The position numbers and the translations under genes are program-made. 64,000 nucleotides of DNA from positions 18,972,001 to 19,036,000 of the forward strand of contig OY992835.1 of assembly GCA_963921425.1 (NCBI GenBank), read 5' to 3'. This stretch comes from Dryas octopetala (taxonomy: Eukaryota > Streptophyta > Magnoliopsida > Rosales > Rosaceae). Shown piece by piece: positions 40,601 through 52,579 of the stretch. The notes under the pieces are model-generated. The model searched no databases, was not told the origin of the DNA, and was given only the letters and a program-made list of their open reading frames with translations. Position 1 is the first letter of the stretch. Every line of letters starts with the position of its first letter.

Positions 40601-41563
40601 ATATGTCTCTATGTGGATGACCTGCTTATTTTTTGCTCTAATATTCATGCTGTGAATAATGTCAAATCTCTATTATGTGCCAATTTTGAAATGAAAGATT
40701 TGGGTGAAGCTAGTGTAATTCTTGGAATTAAAGTAACAAGGTCAGAAAATGGATTTTCTTTGGTTCAATCTCACTATATTGAGAAAATTCTAAAGAAATA
40801 TGATTACATTGACTGTAAACCAGCATGTACTCCATATGATTCTAGTGTAAAGTTGTTCAAGAACACCGGTGACAGTGTTAGACAAACTGAGTATGCGAGC
40901 ATCATTGGTAGCCTTCGTTATGCTACTGATTGCACTAGGCATGACATAGCTTATACTGTGGGAGTACTTTGCAGATTTACTAGTAGACCTAGTAAAGAGC
41001 ATTGGAAAGCTATTGAGAGGGTCATGCGTTACCTTAAAAAAACGATGAACCTCGGATTACATTATCAGAAGTTTCACGCTGTCCTAGAAGGATATAGTGA
41101 TGCAGATTGGAATACTCTATCTGATGATTCCAAGGCCACAAGTGGATATATATTTAATATAGCTGGTGATACAGTTTCATGGAAGTCTAAGAAACAGACT
41201 ATATTAGCTCAATCCACAATGGAGTCAGAGATGATAGCACTAGCTATGGCTAGTGAAGAGGCAGGATGGTTGAGGAACCTGCTATCAGATACCCCTTTAT
41301 GGGAGAAACCAATACCAGCTGTTCTTATCCATTGCGATAGTACCGCGGCTATTGCAAAGGTTCAAAATCGTTATTATAATGGTAAGAAGCGACAAATACG
41401 TCGCAAGCATAGCACCGTTAGAGCGTTTCTTGATACTGGGGCTATAAGAGTGGATCATGTACGCTCCAATGAGAATTTGGCTGATCCTTTGACGAAAGGA
41501 TTAGCACGAGAAAAGGTTTGGAAAACCTCAAAAGGGATGGGACTAAAGCCCTTAGATAATTAA
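37670..41563 (+). CDS. Copia gag-pol polyprotein
   Basis: A single 1,297-residue frame with no stops or shifts. From the N-terminus: a gag domain of the UBN2 type (KFEGLHFKRWRQKM); a CCHC zinc knuckle CYNCHKPGHLARNC (near 275); protease with WVDTGASRH (active Asp near 323); integrase with the HHCC finger (from WHARLCH near 450) and DDE acids in HYDICEF, RSDRGQEY and MNGKAERKNRT (near 510, 573 and 608); reverse transcriptase with MDVKTAFLNGEL and YVDDLLIF (near 981); and RNase H with GYSDADW and IHCDSTAAI (near 1140 and 1220). It ends KPLDN. The domain order marks it as copia, not gypsy. The fused gag and pol imply that their ratio is set without a frameshift. Confidence 0.96.
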   Translation: MAAENNSHTPDLNKPSKFEGLHFKRWRQKMLFFLTTKKLASNCTIDKPLIPNVPTEEETKIFETWTENDFLCKNYILNGLCDDLYDYYSAYDTAKELWDALQKKYDTEEAGAKKFAVSRYLKFQMVDDKSVEAQSHELQKIAHDVITEGMSLDEQFQVAVIIDKLPPSWKDFKNVLRHKTKEFSLESLITRLRIEEEARKQDMKDEVLVVSNNKNTHIFNKNQTPAVLKPNGRNMKNQNRNRNNNNNKNQNRNPQQNQNRYQPPSRDDDSGQFICYNCHKPGHLARNCRNKRRPAPQANLTEEQLVAMISEVNIVGGSEGWWVDTGASRHVCYDRVLFKSYSMAEDKKVLLGDSHSTNVAGTGEVELKFTSGKTVILKDVLHTPEIRKNLVSGYLLNKAGFIQMIGADMYTLTKNGVFVGKGYATDGMFKLNVDANKNSSSAYMLCSFNTWHARLCHVNKRLVKNMSSLEFIPDLSLNDFEKCEYCSQAKITKTPHKSVFRESEPLDLIHYDICEFDGVTTRNGKRYFITFIDDCSNYCFVYLMRNKSEAIDMFKLFLNEIENQFNRKVKRFRSDRGQEYLSSDFIVLYNSLGIIHETTAPYSPEMNGKAERKNRTLAELTVAILLSSGAASFWWGEILLTVSYVLNRVPNSKTKISPYEIWKNKKPNVLYFRTWGCLAYVRIPDPKRSKLASRAYECVFIGYATNSKAYRFYDLKNHVVIDSIDADFFENKFPFKLRNSGGSTSYSLPSTRINESCLELRKSKRARIAKVYGPDFHVYNLEQDPSTLKEALSSLDADFWQEAINDEMDSLESNRTWHLTDLPPGCKTIGCKWILKRKLKPDDSIDKFKARLVAKGYKQRENVDFFDTFSPVSRITSIRVLFALAAIHDLVVHQMDVKTAFLNGELEEEIYMDQPEGFVLPGQENKVCKLDKSLYGLKQAPKQWHEKFDCLVTSNRFKLNESDKCIYFKYENNICIIICLYVDDLLIFCSNIHAVNNVKSLLCANFEMKDLGEASVILGIKVTRSENGFSLVQSHYIEKILKKYDYIDCKPACTPYDSSVKLFKNTGDSVRQTEYASIIGSLRYATDCTRHDIAYTVGVLCRFTSRPSKEHWKAIERVMRYLKKTMNLGLHYQKFHAVLEGYSDADWNTLSDDSKATSGYIFNIAGDTVSWKSKKQTILAQSTMESEMIALAMASEEAGWLRNLLSDTPLWEKPIPAVLIHCDSTAAIAKVQNRYYNGKKRQIRRKHSTVRAFLDTGAIRVDHVRSNENLADPLTKGLAREKVWKTSKGMGLKPLDN

Positions 41564-42112
41564 GTCACTTGTGATGGCAACCCGACCTATAGACTGGAGA
41601 TCCCAAGAAATAGGTTCAATGGGTAATAACAAGTCACAAAGTGATATGAGTAAAGTCATGCTAGTAATGTCATATGGAGTTAATACTCCAAGTCCATCCC
41701 TAAGAAGCATGACATCCTGAAGCAAATAATTAAGGTTGAATTATAATTTTAATGAAGTCTATATTCTATGTTGAGTGGGATATCTAGCTGCAGGAGTATC
41801 CTTGATAGAGTCACCTATGTGAATGTGGAAGTGAGGCCGCTTCCTATGAAATTATGGGCAAATTTCTAGAGCGTTCACTACACCAGGATAAAAGCACAAG
41901 GCCGTAATGTGCTGGCTTTTTGAACTTCACCTCAGTAAGGTTATGTGTGTGATGCTGTCAGAGGTAGAGTTCAAAACTATATGTTACTCTTGTTTGTTCT
42001 GAAGCATCTTCACTATGTAAAGGTTCAAGTTGAATAAACACCTTTATTTATGCATAGCTTTATGGTATGTTGCTTGATGAATTTATTATTTTTAAATAAA
42101 CAAGTGGGGGAT
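41564..42112 (+). other. 3' untranslated part and polypurine tract of the copia element
   Basis: About 540 noncoding bases follow the stop. The polypurine tract AAGTGGGGGAT (about 42102-42112) abuts the 3' LTR and would prime plus-strand DNA synthesis. Confidence 0.85.
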
Positions 42113-42626
42113 TATTGGTTTTTCTTTTTGGTGTTTATTAAAAAAAAAAAAAGAGAAACTATTTCAACTTGTTATAAACGTTGTTTGGACTTGGTCAGTA
42201 GTTGACCAAGTCTTTCTCAACAACTTGGTACTGGCTCCACGTTTTCAGCCCTTTACTGGTTTTAAATGATGATAAATAGCAGGAGCAGTAGCTTGAATAA
42301 ATGAGAGGATAATACAGAGTCTTTGAGTGGTTTTCCTTTTCAACCTCTCTCAAATTTTTTTTGAACATAACAAGTATTCCAAGCAACAATATCAGAAGGG
42401 TGTTTGTATTCGGGTCTTTCTTTGTGCACGGAAGAATCTAGACAGAGGAGATTCTGGGGCTGTTTTATCCTGGAGGCGTCGTAGGCATCATTGAACTGCT
42501 TGCACATCTTGGACAGAGCCGCGAAACGTCTTAAAGAGAGCGACCTTGTACGCGACTCATCCCAAGAATCATCTACATTTACTGAGGTTATCGGGTAACA
42601 TTGTTCTTTCATTATTTGGTTCAACA
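42113..42626 (+). repeat. 3' LTR of the copia element
   Basis: 514 bases, nearly identical to the 5' LTR. Differences seen are C to T (37382 against 42361), G to A (37534 against 42513) and a changed A-rich run near 42140. The GAAACGTCTTAAA segment is conserved at 42523-42535. Confidence 0.93.
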
Positions 42627-42631
42627 ATCTT

Positions 42632-43228
42632 GGCTTCTTCTTTTTCTTCAGGCAGATGTGGACGTTTTCTTCAGGCAGATGTGGACGTTTTCTTGAAGAG
42701 TGAGAATAGTAAAAGGCCTTTTTTAATTCTTACAAAAAGGAAAAAAGAAGTAAGTTCTTGGCAAATCTGAAAACTGGCCACAAGCCCACTTTTTTAGTTT
42801 TCCACAAGCCCACTTTTTTCAAAAAAAGTGGGCTTGTGGCATTTTATTACCCGAGAGTTAGCCTTTATTACCATTGGTTTATTTTTTTTTTTCTACATAA
42901 TATATTGAATTTATTTAAAAAGAAAAAAAAGGTAATACATGTAACTGCCCAATTAGTGGATTATTCGGATAAAATAAATAAGTAATTAATAAAAGCTTAG
43001 TGCGTAATTTTTTAAATGTTGTAAGAGTTTGTTGAAGATGCTCTATTTTTTTTTTTGGGAACATGTTCTTCTTTTATGATTTACTTTTTTAATTTTTTAA
43101 TTCAATTATTTGTAGTTTACTATTTATCTCTCATGGGCTTCTTTTGAGATTTTGGTAAATACATGTTTTTAAGGTATTTATAGAAGATATATAGATAAAG
43201 GATATATTCATACAAATATATTTGATAA
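42632..43228. other. Noncoding spacer with a short tandem repeat and a perfect hairpin
   Basis: A 23-bp unit containing TTCAGGCAGATGTGGACG occurs twice in tandem near 42647-42695. An 18-bp perfect inverted repeat (42802-42819 with 42822-42839, CCACAAGCCCACTTTTTT and its complement) has a two-base loop. A further direct copy of the left arm is at 42778-42795. No gene is seen. Confidence 0.55.
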
Positions 43229-44155
43229 AGAGAAAATTAGAGGAAAATGACTCCAACATATGTGTCGGAGTCAGATCAGGACTCCTGCTTCAAAAGTGTG
43301 CATCCATCGAGACTACTATTTCACTTAAGCATTAAATAAGGCTAATCTGTCATATCCGTTACACTTTCCGTAAAAAAATATTAAAATATTGTTTTCACTA
43401 TTAAAATATTTATAAAAAAAACACTAAATGAATAAAGAATAAAAAAACTAAAAAACTAAAAGAAGAAAAAAAATTAAAAACAAACTAAAAGAAGCAAAAA
43501 AAAAAAATAAATACAAACTAAAAATGAAAGAAATTAAAAACAAACTAATGGAAGAAAAAAATTAACTAAAAGAAAAAAAAAAAAAAAAGGGAGGAGCATA
43601 CGGGGCTTGGGGGGAGGTGGGTGCAACTGCGTTGGGGGGAGGGGTTGCGACAGGGCTGAGGAGGAAGCAGGGTGCAATAGGACTAGTGGGGGAAGGGAGG
43701 TACGACGAGGCTGGTTGGGGGAGGGGGTGCAATGGGGATGGGGGACCGGGGGGAGGTGGGTGCGACTGGGCTAGGGGCAATGGGTGCGACGGGGCTGAGG
43801 GGGGAGGGGATGTGACAAGGTTGGGGAGGGTGGGGGGGGGGCGACGAAGCTGGGTGGGGAGGGACCTCCTTTTTTTTTTTTCAATTCTTTTTTCAATTTT
43901 GTTTTTAATATTTTTCTTCTTTTTGTGTCATTTTATTTTATTTTATTAATTTTCTTCTTTTAATTTTATTTTTATACATATTTTAATAGTGAAAAATGTC
44001 AATTCCGTCAATTAGGTCAATTCCGTCAATTTTGACGAAATAGCCACATTTAACGCTTAAGTAAAGTAGTAGTCTTAACAGATGCACTTTTAAAGCGGAA
44101 GTCCTGAGCTGGCTTCAACACATAAGTTGGAGTCAATTTTCTCTAATATTTTCCC
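43229..44155. mobile_element. Foldback element carrying a G-rich array
   Basis: The left end (43229 to about 43340) and the reverse complement of the right end (about 44045-44155) align. They share TGACTCCAAC, TCAGGACT, GACTACTA and ACTTAAGC, so this is an element of about 925 bp with long inverted repeats. Its centre (43588-43870) is a strongly G-biased, degenerate repeat bordered by A-rich DNA on the left and T-rich DNA on the right. No credible protein is encoded. Confidence 0.7.
43588..43870 (+). repeat. Degenerate G-rich repeat, quadruplex-prone
   Basis: About 280 bases on the plus strand with dozens of runs of three or more G. Loose units resemble GGGTGCGACGGGGCTGAGG, repeated roughly every 30 bases. 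This contrasts sharply with the AT-rich surroundings. Confidence 0.8.
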
Positions 44156-44733
44156 TTTAATAAAATCTTTTAAAGACTTAATGACTTATGTTCAAGTGGT
44201 ATGGATGAATTAAGGTGAGAATAGATATCTTAGGTTAAAATATGCATGTAATAAAAAATTATTAAAACATATATACAATAAAATATTAGAGATGTATCAT
44301 ATTAGATGTCAATGGCCCTATCCAAAAATATACATGGTCCCATTTTTATATGTAACTCAATACAACAAAACAACAAATTAAACTGAGGTTGAAAAAATTA
44401 AATTAAGGACCTTGCAAGGAAATCATAGATCGAGAAAGTTAAAGCGACTAATTGATGAGACTAATTTTGGTGTTCTTATTTTTCAAATTAAGAACAAAAA
44501 CGTTAATGGGAGCTATTTGAATGAGCATCAAAGAAAGGTCCATGAAACCAAGACAGTAGTACTGCCGCAATCACAACAATGATAACAACAAAAATTATGG
44601 TTCTTTGGATTTGGGAAGGCACAAATGGAAAACCAAAGGCCGGACCTATACCCACCATTATGTATATAATGGCTTCCATTAGCTAAAATTTTTATTCATA
44701 CTTCAGTTGTAGCTGGAAACAATTTCCTAGTGA
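44156..44733. other. Spacer downstream of the AHL gene
   Basis: AT-rich, presumably including the 3' untranslated region of the minus-strand AHL gene near 44734. Nothing else is seen. Confidence 0.4.
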
Positions 44734-47592
44734 TTAGGAAGATCGATGAAGACCAACCACCACCTGCAATAAACATGAAATTAATCAATAATATTTAATG
44801 GAGCCACCTGAATCGTAGTGACTTGTTGCACGATTATAGCTTCATATTGTCATTATTAATTCTTATAAAAAAAAAAATATACCAACATATATATACATTT
44901 AGGATATGCACACGATGAATGATGTTTCTGTTTATGCTTTAAGCCTTAATAAACACTTGTACAGAGCAGAATATATATGCATACACACAGACATAAATAT
45001 CTACGTATGTATATATGAGTCTCCTCTCCATGTCAAACGAAAAAAAATGTTATGTATATGTGATGGCTAATAGGCCACATGTAATTCATGTCATGCTCTA
45101 ATTGGCCTTTCTTCTATTAATAGTTGAATTTTCATCTTATAAGAGTGTAGAACATATATAATATGTGGCTTAATTAGCAGAAAAATTACACAATATATAT
45201 TATGAATCTTTGAACATTTATAATATAGAGACGATGATCTAAATGAAGATTCCCATAATAATGTATAATAACTAATAAGAAAAGCTAGCTAGTTAGCCAA
45301 CTAACCTGAACACCTGTTGCTGCAATTAGTTTTCCAGCAATAACGCCCCCAAAAATATGGTTTTCCCAATTCGCTAACATAATTCTCAAGTCTGTCCTGT
45401 TGCAAATTTTACTACATTCATTATCGATCGGTGTGGTTATATGGTGTGCAGAGAGTCTTACGATGTCGAATCGTCCCTGCAAATATAGCAGAACACTCAA
45501 ATTAATTTAATTACTTGAGAAAAGTGGATTGTCGATATTTTTCAACCAAGAAAAGTGAATACTTTATTAGTTATAGCTAACGTGGCTTATAAATTGTAAA
45601 TTTTAGAGGGGGTATTGTTATCAGCACAAGTTTGCAAAAATCAAATTCAGTAATGGGAGAGTGGGAGACTGAAATAGTACCCTTCTAATTAAAGTTTTCG
45701 TGTGATCGAGACCTATACATGCTAACAAAAAAACCCCTCCAAAATTTGCCATTTATTTGCTACGTCAATGTATATGGGAGACAAAAAGATTAACTGCACT
45801 TACCAATTGGGAGTAAAGTGACACCCCAAATTAAAGTTTGGGGAGAGGGAGGACAAAGTAATACAAATGAAGTTGTGGGAGTAAAGTGAGATATAGCAGT
45901 AGTCAAGAAGGCACTTCTATAAATAGCCTAAAAATTAAAGAGGTAATGAAGATATATATAAAGATATAAAGGGTAGATATGATTATATGATGATTAATTT
46001 ACACAAGCTTAATGAATAGTTGATGCAAACTTAAATATTTTTGAGATAATATTCATCGCAATGCAAACCTCATAAGTGACGACCTTATCATCATTTTGGG
46101 GACGAATTACTGCTTGAGAAACTATGCCAACTGCAGACATAATAGAGCATTCATTATGCTCTAAGAGAGACATCAGTCTTTCAGCAAGATCCTGCAAAAT
46201 TTTCAAAAGAAAATATATATAATGATTAGGAAACAATATATATACATATATAAGATAATAGCATAACCTCTCTAAGTAGAAGACTTTTGATATAAATCTT
46301 TGGTTCCCTATAATTTTTCCAAAGTTAAATGCATAGAAAATAAGATATTGATCGACATTAAGTGTTAGATGCATACAGCACTAAGTCTCCCATATATGAA
46401 AGTAGGTCCTGAGTTCGGAACTCATAGGAGCAATATTCTACAAATAAAATCATTTTTGGTGCAAAATTAATATCAAACAAGATGCTATATATATATATAT
46501 ATATATGTGCGTGTGTGTACGCATTGAATTTACAAATTAATTAGTTGGTACTTTTGAATTTTGGGTTCTATTGGGGTGAAACAAATTGCATGGAGAGATA
46601 GTACAATATATACCATCATCCAAGGCTGGAACTAGAAATTGTTAAAGGCCGGGGAGGCTTAGGTAATATTAATTTAAAATCTAATGACTTTTTTTTTTTT
46701 TGGGTAAGAGAGTTAGTAAGTGTTATACTAAGAGAGTGTTTTATTAATTGTGTGTAATAAATAATGTGAGGATGGTTAGTGAGCTATAGGGGTAGGCGTT
46801 GGTCGGTAACCGACCTAACAGTTCGATTTCCCTACCAAACTAACATCGTCGGTATGCCAAAAGTTGAAACCGTCGCCAACAACTTGAAGGCTATACCAAA
46901 CTTGTTGGTATCAGTTCCATTTTAATTAGTTCGTTTCGATGAGAACTTCACCATGATGTGACGTGACAGAGGTGAGAAGGAGATGCGATCAAGGCAAGGG
47001 CATAAGCAACGAGGACCTGTGTTAGAGTTGTGTGACTCGACCAGCCAAGGGTGTAGATGCCGTTAATCTCACATCTGATATATAAGTAACTTCACAATCA
47101 AACACTCTATAAGTTGGTGATCCACTTCTAATAGCATTGAAGCCTTTTAAAATAAAACCTCACACCCTAAAGAGATTTACTGGACCTCACCCTTCTCGGA
47201 AGAGGCTGACCTAGGTGGTTAAGTTAGAGATAATATGTATTAGAGCTATATTAGTAGTGGGTCACACTGGTCCGTATAGCTTGGATCTCGCCAAGCCATG
47301 AGTGTGGATAGAGTTAATTCCACATCGGAAAAGTAACTCATCAACAATCAACAAAATTTAAGTTAGGAATCCACTACTAACAGCACTAAGATCATTTGAT
47401 CGATATAAAACCTCATAACAAAAAAATCCATTGGGCCGACATTATCGGTGTTGTAGCTATATTAGTACTGGGTCATGTTAGTTAATTTGTTGCATGCAAT
47501 AACTTGGAGACAAATGTGACGGAAAGAGAGAGTATGTGTAATAGTATTCAAAAGTGGCCTTGCCCTAGTTGTCAAGACCTCCTACAAATGCA

Positions 47593-47653
<61 letters not shown>

Positions 47654-50199
47654 GTATATGTGATAGTATTTCAAAAGAGTACGTATAGGGTTGAGTTTGA
47701 GCCAAGCAAATTAATGTAGCAAGTTAACAAACATATATATATGATAGTTGAGGCTTTTCTTTCTAAGTTGTGAATAGATCTTCCCTCGTCGCGAAGATGA
47801 TCCAGAAGCATTGATGCCTTTTGAAATAAAACTTCACACTAGCTTGATGGCTTGCCCTTATCATGTTGGACATGAGATTGCCGACCAGATTAGTAGTAAG
47901 CGAACACCAAATAACCCCATATGTTTTCACTTTGGTCCAAGTCGGGGAAGGAGGAAGCCATAACGTGCACTTGAGGAACTAGAGGATCTTCTAGGGCATG
48001 GAGCTAGAGAAGCTAAAGGGATCTTAGCAATATTTGAAACCCAATATTTTTAAATTTTTCTTGTAAGATGCTTGACAAAACACCTCAAAGAGGCATTCCT
48101 AAAAGAAGGAGAAGCACGCCTACCTTGATCAAATTCATAAGCCTCTTTATCATACCTCCGTACGTAGTGACAAATTCTTAGCTCCGCACATACCACAACT
48201 TATGAAAATTTCTTTGAGATTGGCATGTACGTACATATATACTGAAAATGATTTGATGTTTCTTGGCAAAATCTCTAAATTTATACAAAGGGATCTTAAT
48301 TTGTTTCTATACCTATCACCTAGCTAGAAATTAAGCATAGTTATATTACTTCATATTTTTTTTCGAACAAATATTTTCCTCTTACATTGGACATATATAT
48401 GTTACTATAATTCTTGAGTTTCTTCATTATTCGTTGTTCGTCTGACTTGTAGTACATGGAATTTGAGAAATATATCCATTTTGAAGGAGGTTGTGGAGAC
48501 TTTTGAAGAAATTTTCAACTTTTTGCTCCCTAAAAGTAGGTTGAAAGTTGAGATATAAGTCCTATCCTATGGAAGTAAATACTAAAAAAGGCGCTACTTC
48601 CAAAAGGGAGGCTTCATATTTATCAAATAAACTTAGGGTAGGGGATCCCCTACCCTTGTCATTTCTAGAAAATGGTTTTAATCATCTCACTTCAAGAATT
48701 TTATGTCTTTCATGACAATATATAAAATATTGAATTTCTCTGTTTATTGTTAATTAATTTTAGGTTGATTCTAACCTAAGCTTTATCAACATGGTACTGC
48801 ACAAGTTAGAGTCTCATACTTATATTTTATGTAATGCTATTGTATATATTGTTTAAAACTACATCCTTTGAGGCCTATATTTAATTTTTATTCTTTCTAT
48901 TTTATATATAACTAATCTTCGAATCTTTAAATCTTAATTCTAAACTCTATCAGAGGTCTCTTCTCTGTTATTTGTAGGATTTTGCTTTATTGTGGTAGTG
49001 GTTTAATGTAAGCATTAGGAACTTAGGACCTATATTGTTCTATGATCCTATCATATTAATTGTTATGTATGCATACCAATAATGAATTCTAATGAAATCT
49101 AGACTGTTGGAGTTGTATGCCGCACTAGAAAGAAATGAAGTACTTAATCATTTACAATGATCAATAAGAAATTAATGTATAATTTTAGAGATGAATAATA
49201 ATTAAATGCTAAAAAGAAATAGTAAGGAACCTCTCCAGCATTGATCCTGATGACGAATGGTTGTAAGAAGGGTCTTGGCAAATACTCTGCAAAAAATTTG
49301 AATGTCTTAACCATCAGAACTTTGGAGTGTATTAAAACAGAGACACTGAACAATGAACATAAAAAGAAAAAATGAAAGAAAAATTGATGTGGACTAACTA
49401 AAAAAAATTAAGGATAAAATTATCACTATTAGAAAAATGGGCTATAGGAGCTTTTGAGTAGGGGAGAAATAGGGGAAGCGCCTCTAATTTTTTAAAAGTA
49501 CTAGAGGCGTAAATTTAAGAACTCCTTTATGTGTTTATAAAAAAAAATTTGCGACCGAAAGAAAGCGCCCCTATCTATATTAGGGATAGAATAGAAGTGC
49601 CCCTAACATTTTAGCAAAAGGCGCGAAAGTTTTGGCGCCTAAATTTTGTACAATTAAAAATAACGACACAAAATTATGCCTCTATGTTAACAAAAAAAAC
49701 ATAGATCACTTGAATAATTAAATTTGGGATACAAATAGAACCACCTCATCGTTAACGATAAAGTAGATTTATTTATGTAACAAATACTGTTGAAAACACA
49801 TCAATAATTGTTAGGAACTCAACATGACTAAATCTTGTCAATGATTTACCATCTAGCAGCCTAAAAAAAAATAGTATGCAAATTCTAGAACGATTGAAAC
49901 ACAATAAAATCAAAATTTTTCGTACATCAATTCAAATCTTTAGACTCAAATTCTTTCAAAATAATGTAACAAAAAAAAATTATACCATTATGATGCATAA
50001 CAAGAAATTCACAAAAAATATATCATGAAAAGAAAGTACCCCCTGGTAAAGAAGTTTTTGGTGGCTTCCTTGAGCATCGAGTTTTTGTTTTCTTTTCTTT
50101 GCCTTTGCCTACATCCTCTTTTGAAGAGGAGGCATTGTGCTGGCTAAAGTTGACAGTGGGTGTTTCTTCATAAAGAACCAATTGCATGTTCTCTGCCAT
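44734..50199 (-). CDS. AHL: AHL-type PPC-domain protein, short and divergent
   Basis: AHL proteins bind AT-rich DNA through an AT-hook and assemble through a PPC (DUF296) domain as nuclear regulators. Five exons join in frame: 50040-50199, 49231-49286, 46069-46191, 45306-45476 and 44734-44763, giving 179 residues. The PPC domain runs from FVIRINAGEDLAERL (near 64) through IMSAVGIVSQAVIRP and YEGRFDIVRLS to IFGGVIAGKLIAATGVQVVVG, with the intron layout of intron-bearing AHLs. Several things are odd. The basic stretch before it, KTKTRCSRKPPKTSLPG, sits where the AT-hook should be but lacks the RGRP core. The middle of the domain (HHITTPIDNECSK...) is unlike the usual serine/glycine-rich segment. 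The C-terminal tail is only a few residues (family proteins are usually 270-400). Intron 2 is 3 kb and full of repeats. It is either a fast-evolving AHL or one decaying with its frame still open. Confidence 0.72.
46782..47010. mobile_element. Possible one-ended hAT-type remnant in AHL intron 2
   Basis: TATAGGGGTAGGCGTTGGTCGG resembles the start of hAT elements of the TAGGGGT type, followed by CGGT/ACCG motifs. I found no matching right end or target duplication. Confidence 0.3.
47030..47880. repeat. Three degenerate copies of one repeat in AHL intron 2
   Basis: A module with CATTGAAGCCTTTTAAAATA followed by AAACCTCACA occurs at about 47130-47165, in decayed form at 47379-47415 and again at 47803-47845. 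The first two are preceded by a 'CCACATC.G' type block and a phrase like GGATCCACTACTAACAGCAC. They look like pieces of one retrotransposon terminal region, but I could not name it. Confidence 0.45.
47598..47650. repeat. (GA)n microsatellite in AHL intron 2
   Basis: About 27 uninterrupted GA units. A shorter, related stretch, GGAAAGAGAGAGTATGTG, lies about 80 bases upstream. Confidence 0.9.
49424..49660. mobile_element. CACTA transposon end in AHL intron 1
   Basis: CACTATTAGAAAAATGGGCT matches the well-known terminus of plant CACTA elements. It is followed by subterminal repeats built on GCGCCCCTA and its complement, spaced 20-40 bases. The opposite end was not found, so this is a truncated copy. 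Confidence 0.65.
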
Positions 50200-50211
50200 A
50201 GCTCAAATTCC

Positions 50212-50212
<1 letters not shown>

Positions 50213-50279
<67 letters not shown>
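50213..50279. repeat. (GA)n microsatellite in the AHL 5' leader
   Basis: About 33 GA units end 14 bases before the AHL start codon on the minus strand, where it reads as a CT tract. CT-rich leaders are common in plants, and length variation here could affect expression. Confidence 0.9.
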
Positions 50280-50281
<2 letters not shown>

Positions 50282-50934
50282 CTGAGAATGATAGAGAGTG
50301 AGAGAGAGCGTGAGTGAGCGAGAGAAGAGATCGAGGGAATAAGGCTGGCTGGTATTCGCATGAATAATACTTGGCAAAGAAAATGAGAAAAAAACGAACA
50401 CATGTCAAATTGTAATTTGATACATGTCAAATACAGGTAAGGAGCCCACATAGTTTCTTGTGCATTGTATCTGGTGTTAATTTCATAATTCATAAATAAA
50501 TTTTGGATATAGACTATCCGGTGAAACTGCCTAAGTTGGATTACTTCCCAATTTTGAAAATAGTAATTCAGGCAACCTATCGTCTAGCATTTACACAATA
50601 CATGACTGAAATTCTAAACACACATATTTAGTCAAACATGATTTACCAATAACCTGTATTTTGCAAACTATGGTAAGATCCAACTTTTCTCTTTTTCTTA
50701 AATTTCATTCTCATTTGTATCCTCTTACAATTTACATAATGATAGGTTTTAAGTTTTGTCTTTGAAATGATGAATATTGTTGATCATCTTAGAAAATTTA
50801 TGGATTTGGCACGTGGCTCTTCAAAATGAGTGAATTGACTGTTTATGGATTTTTTGTATAGTGGGTTCATTTTTTTTTTTTTTGTTACAAGGGAAGGTCA
50901 AATGTGGAGGGGGATTCTAATTCTTGCCTTGGGT

Positions 50935-52318
50935 GTAGGGGTAATGCTCTCAACCCGAACTCGTCCAAATCCAACTAGGTGTTTGAACCCGTGTGGAAGG
51001 ATTTGTAAAAGTCAAAACTCACCCGAACTCGACTTCAACCCGAATTTTTTTGGGTTGGGCCTAGGTAGAGGTCGTGCTCGCCCAAGCCCGAACCCAAACC
51101 TGAACCCGAACTCGAGCCCGAGCCCGAGCCCGAGCCCGATTCCGAATTCGAACTCGATTTATATTATTATTATACTATAATCTATATATTAGTTTGCATG
51201 TTAGTTTAAATTAGCAAGACAATATTTATTTATATATATTGTTATTGAAAAGAAACTAGAGATTCTAAACGACATCGAAATATCTATTCTATCTTATATA
51301 TTTGGGCTAATTACAAAGTACCCCTCCCAATTTTTCCTTCAATTTCAATTCCCCCCATAAGGTTTTAATTTTTTTAATATACTATATGTAGTTTTCATTT
51401 TAAGTGAATGTGCCAATGCAACCATTTCGTTAAGTTTGACCAATTGGTCAACCATTAATAGGTGTAACTCTTTGTGAGCCCGCCTCTTAGCTAATGTAGA
51501 CTCAACACAAGGGATTAAATCTCTCTCCTCCCCCTCTTCTTCTGCATATCCACCCCCGATCAAACCCTTCTTCTTCTTTTTACTCTCTCTCTATTCTCCC
51601 ATTCTTCTACAAATTCACCCTCGCTCAAACCGTCCTTCTATTTATATTTCTAGATTATTATATTTGTTATTGTCCACATAGTGCCAACTGAGTTTCCATA
51701 TAAGAAAAAAAGGACCCATGCATTTCGTGTCACCGCTTAATAATTGACCAAATTGTCAACCTAAAGGAAGTTTGGTAATGGGTGACATTGACTTAATTGA
51801 AAACTATATGTACTACATTGAAAAAATTAAAACCCTATAGGGGAATTAAAAATGGCAGCAAACCTGAGAGGGATACTTTGTAATTAGCTCTAAATATATT
51901 TTATATATTTTTGTGTGGAATAAAACCTAAACTGTGGCGTTTGATAACAACATGATTATTTTCTTTTCATGTTGAAGCTATGAAGGTATTGCTTTGTTTT
52001 ATTTGAACTTGGTTGATATTTGAAGTTTAGAACTATAGTGCTTGATTAATTGAGATAATTGTGTTGTACTTTTATCAAGATTATTATTTTTTTTTTTTTC
52101 ACAGGTTGAGCCCAACTTGTTTATTCATTTTACGAGTTGAGCCTAACCTAAAAAAGTTAGGCAACTCGAACCCAACCCAAGCCCAACCCAAGTTGAGGTT
52201 GGAATGTTGGATTGTATTGGGTTCATTTATTTGCAACTCGGGTAAATCTGAACCCGAAAATAGAGCATGAGTTGAGCTTGGCCGGATTGACCTTTCAACC
52301 CGCCCGAGTTACACCTCT
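50935..52318. mobile_element. Possible hAT-like element interrupted by a foldback element
   Basis: The left end TAGGGGTAATGC... and the right end, whose complement is TAGAGGTGTAACTCGGG, are loosely inverted. Both are followed by dense AACCCGAACTCG / GGGTTGGGCTCG motifs. I saw no target duplication, so these could be ends of two different elements. Confidence 0.4.
51304..51890. mobile_element. Foldback MITE, about 587 bp
   Basis: The left arm from GGGCTAATTACAAAGTA (51304) and the right arm ending GTAATTAGCTC (51890) are inverted copies over about 150 bases. They share GGTTTTAATTTTTT and ATATAGTTTTCA (approximate) and TTGACCAATTGG/TTGACAATTTGG. The loop holds CT-rich unique sequence. Confidence 0.75.
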
Positions 52319-52579
52319 AAAATAAACTAATTAATTATCGTGTGTGATGTGTGTATGAAGAAAATAAGTATAAGTACGAGATAATTTCTTTTGTCCTTCA
52401 TGTACAAAGTACATGTTCATTTTGTCCCCCAATTTAGGGGAAGTTGTTAATTTATACTTGATTGAAAAAATTTCAAAGTAAAATGATACAATTGGAAACA
52501 TTTTTTGGTCTAACAATTGAAAACATTGAAACTACATAAACTACAATGAAAAATAGTCCAAATTATAAGAACCAAAAGA

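Larger units (their letters stand above)
37128..42631 (+). mobile_element. Complete Ty1/copia LTR retrotransposon with target duplication
   Basis: A full-length element at 37133-42626 flanked by a perfect 5-bp target duplication, ATCTT (37128-37132 and 42627-42631). It has two 515- and 514-bp LTRs, one uninterrupted gag-pol frame with the copia order (protease, integrase, reverse transcriptase, RNase H), a polypurine tract before the 3' LTR, and no tRNA-type primer site. The LTRs differ by only two substitutions plus a change in an A-run, so insertion was recent. All needed parts look intact, so it may still be able to move. Confidence 0.95.
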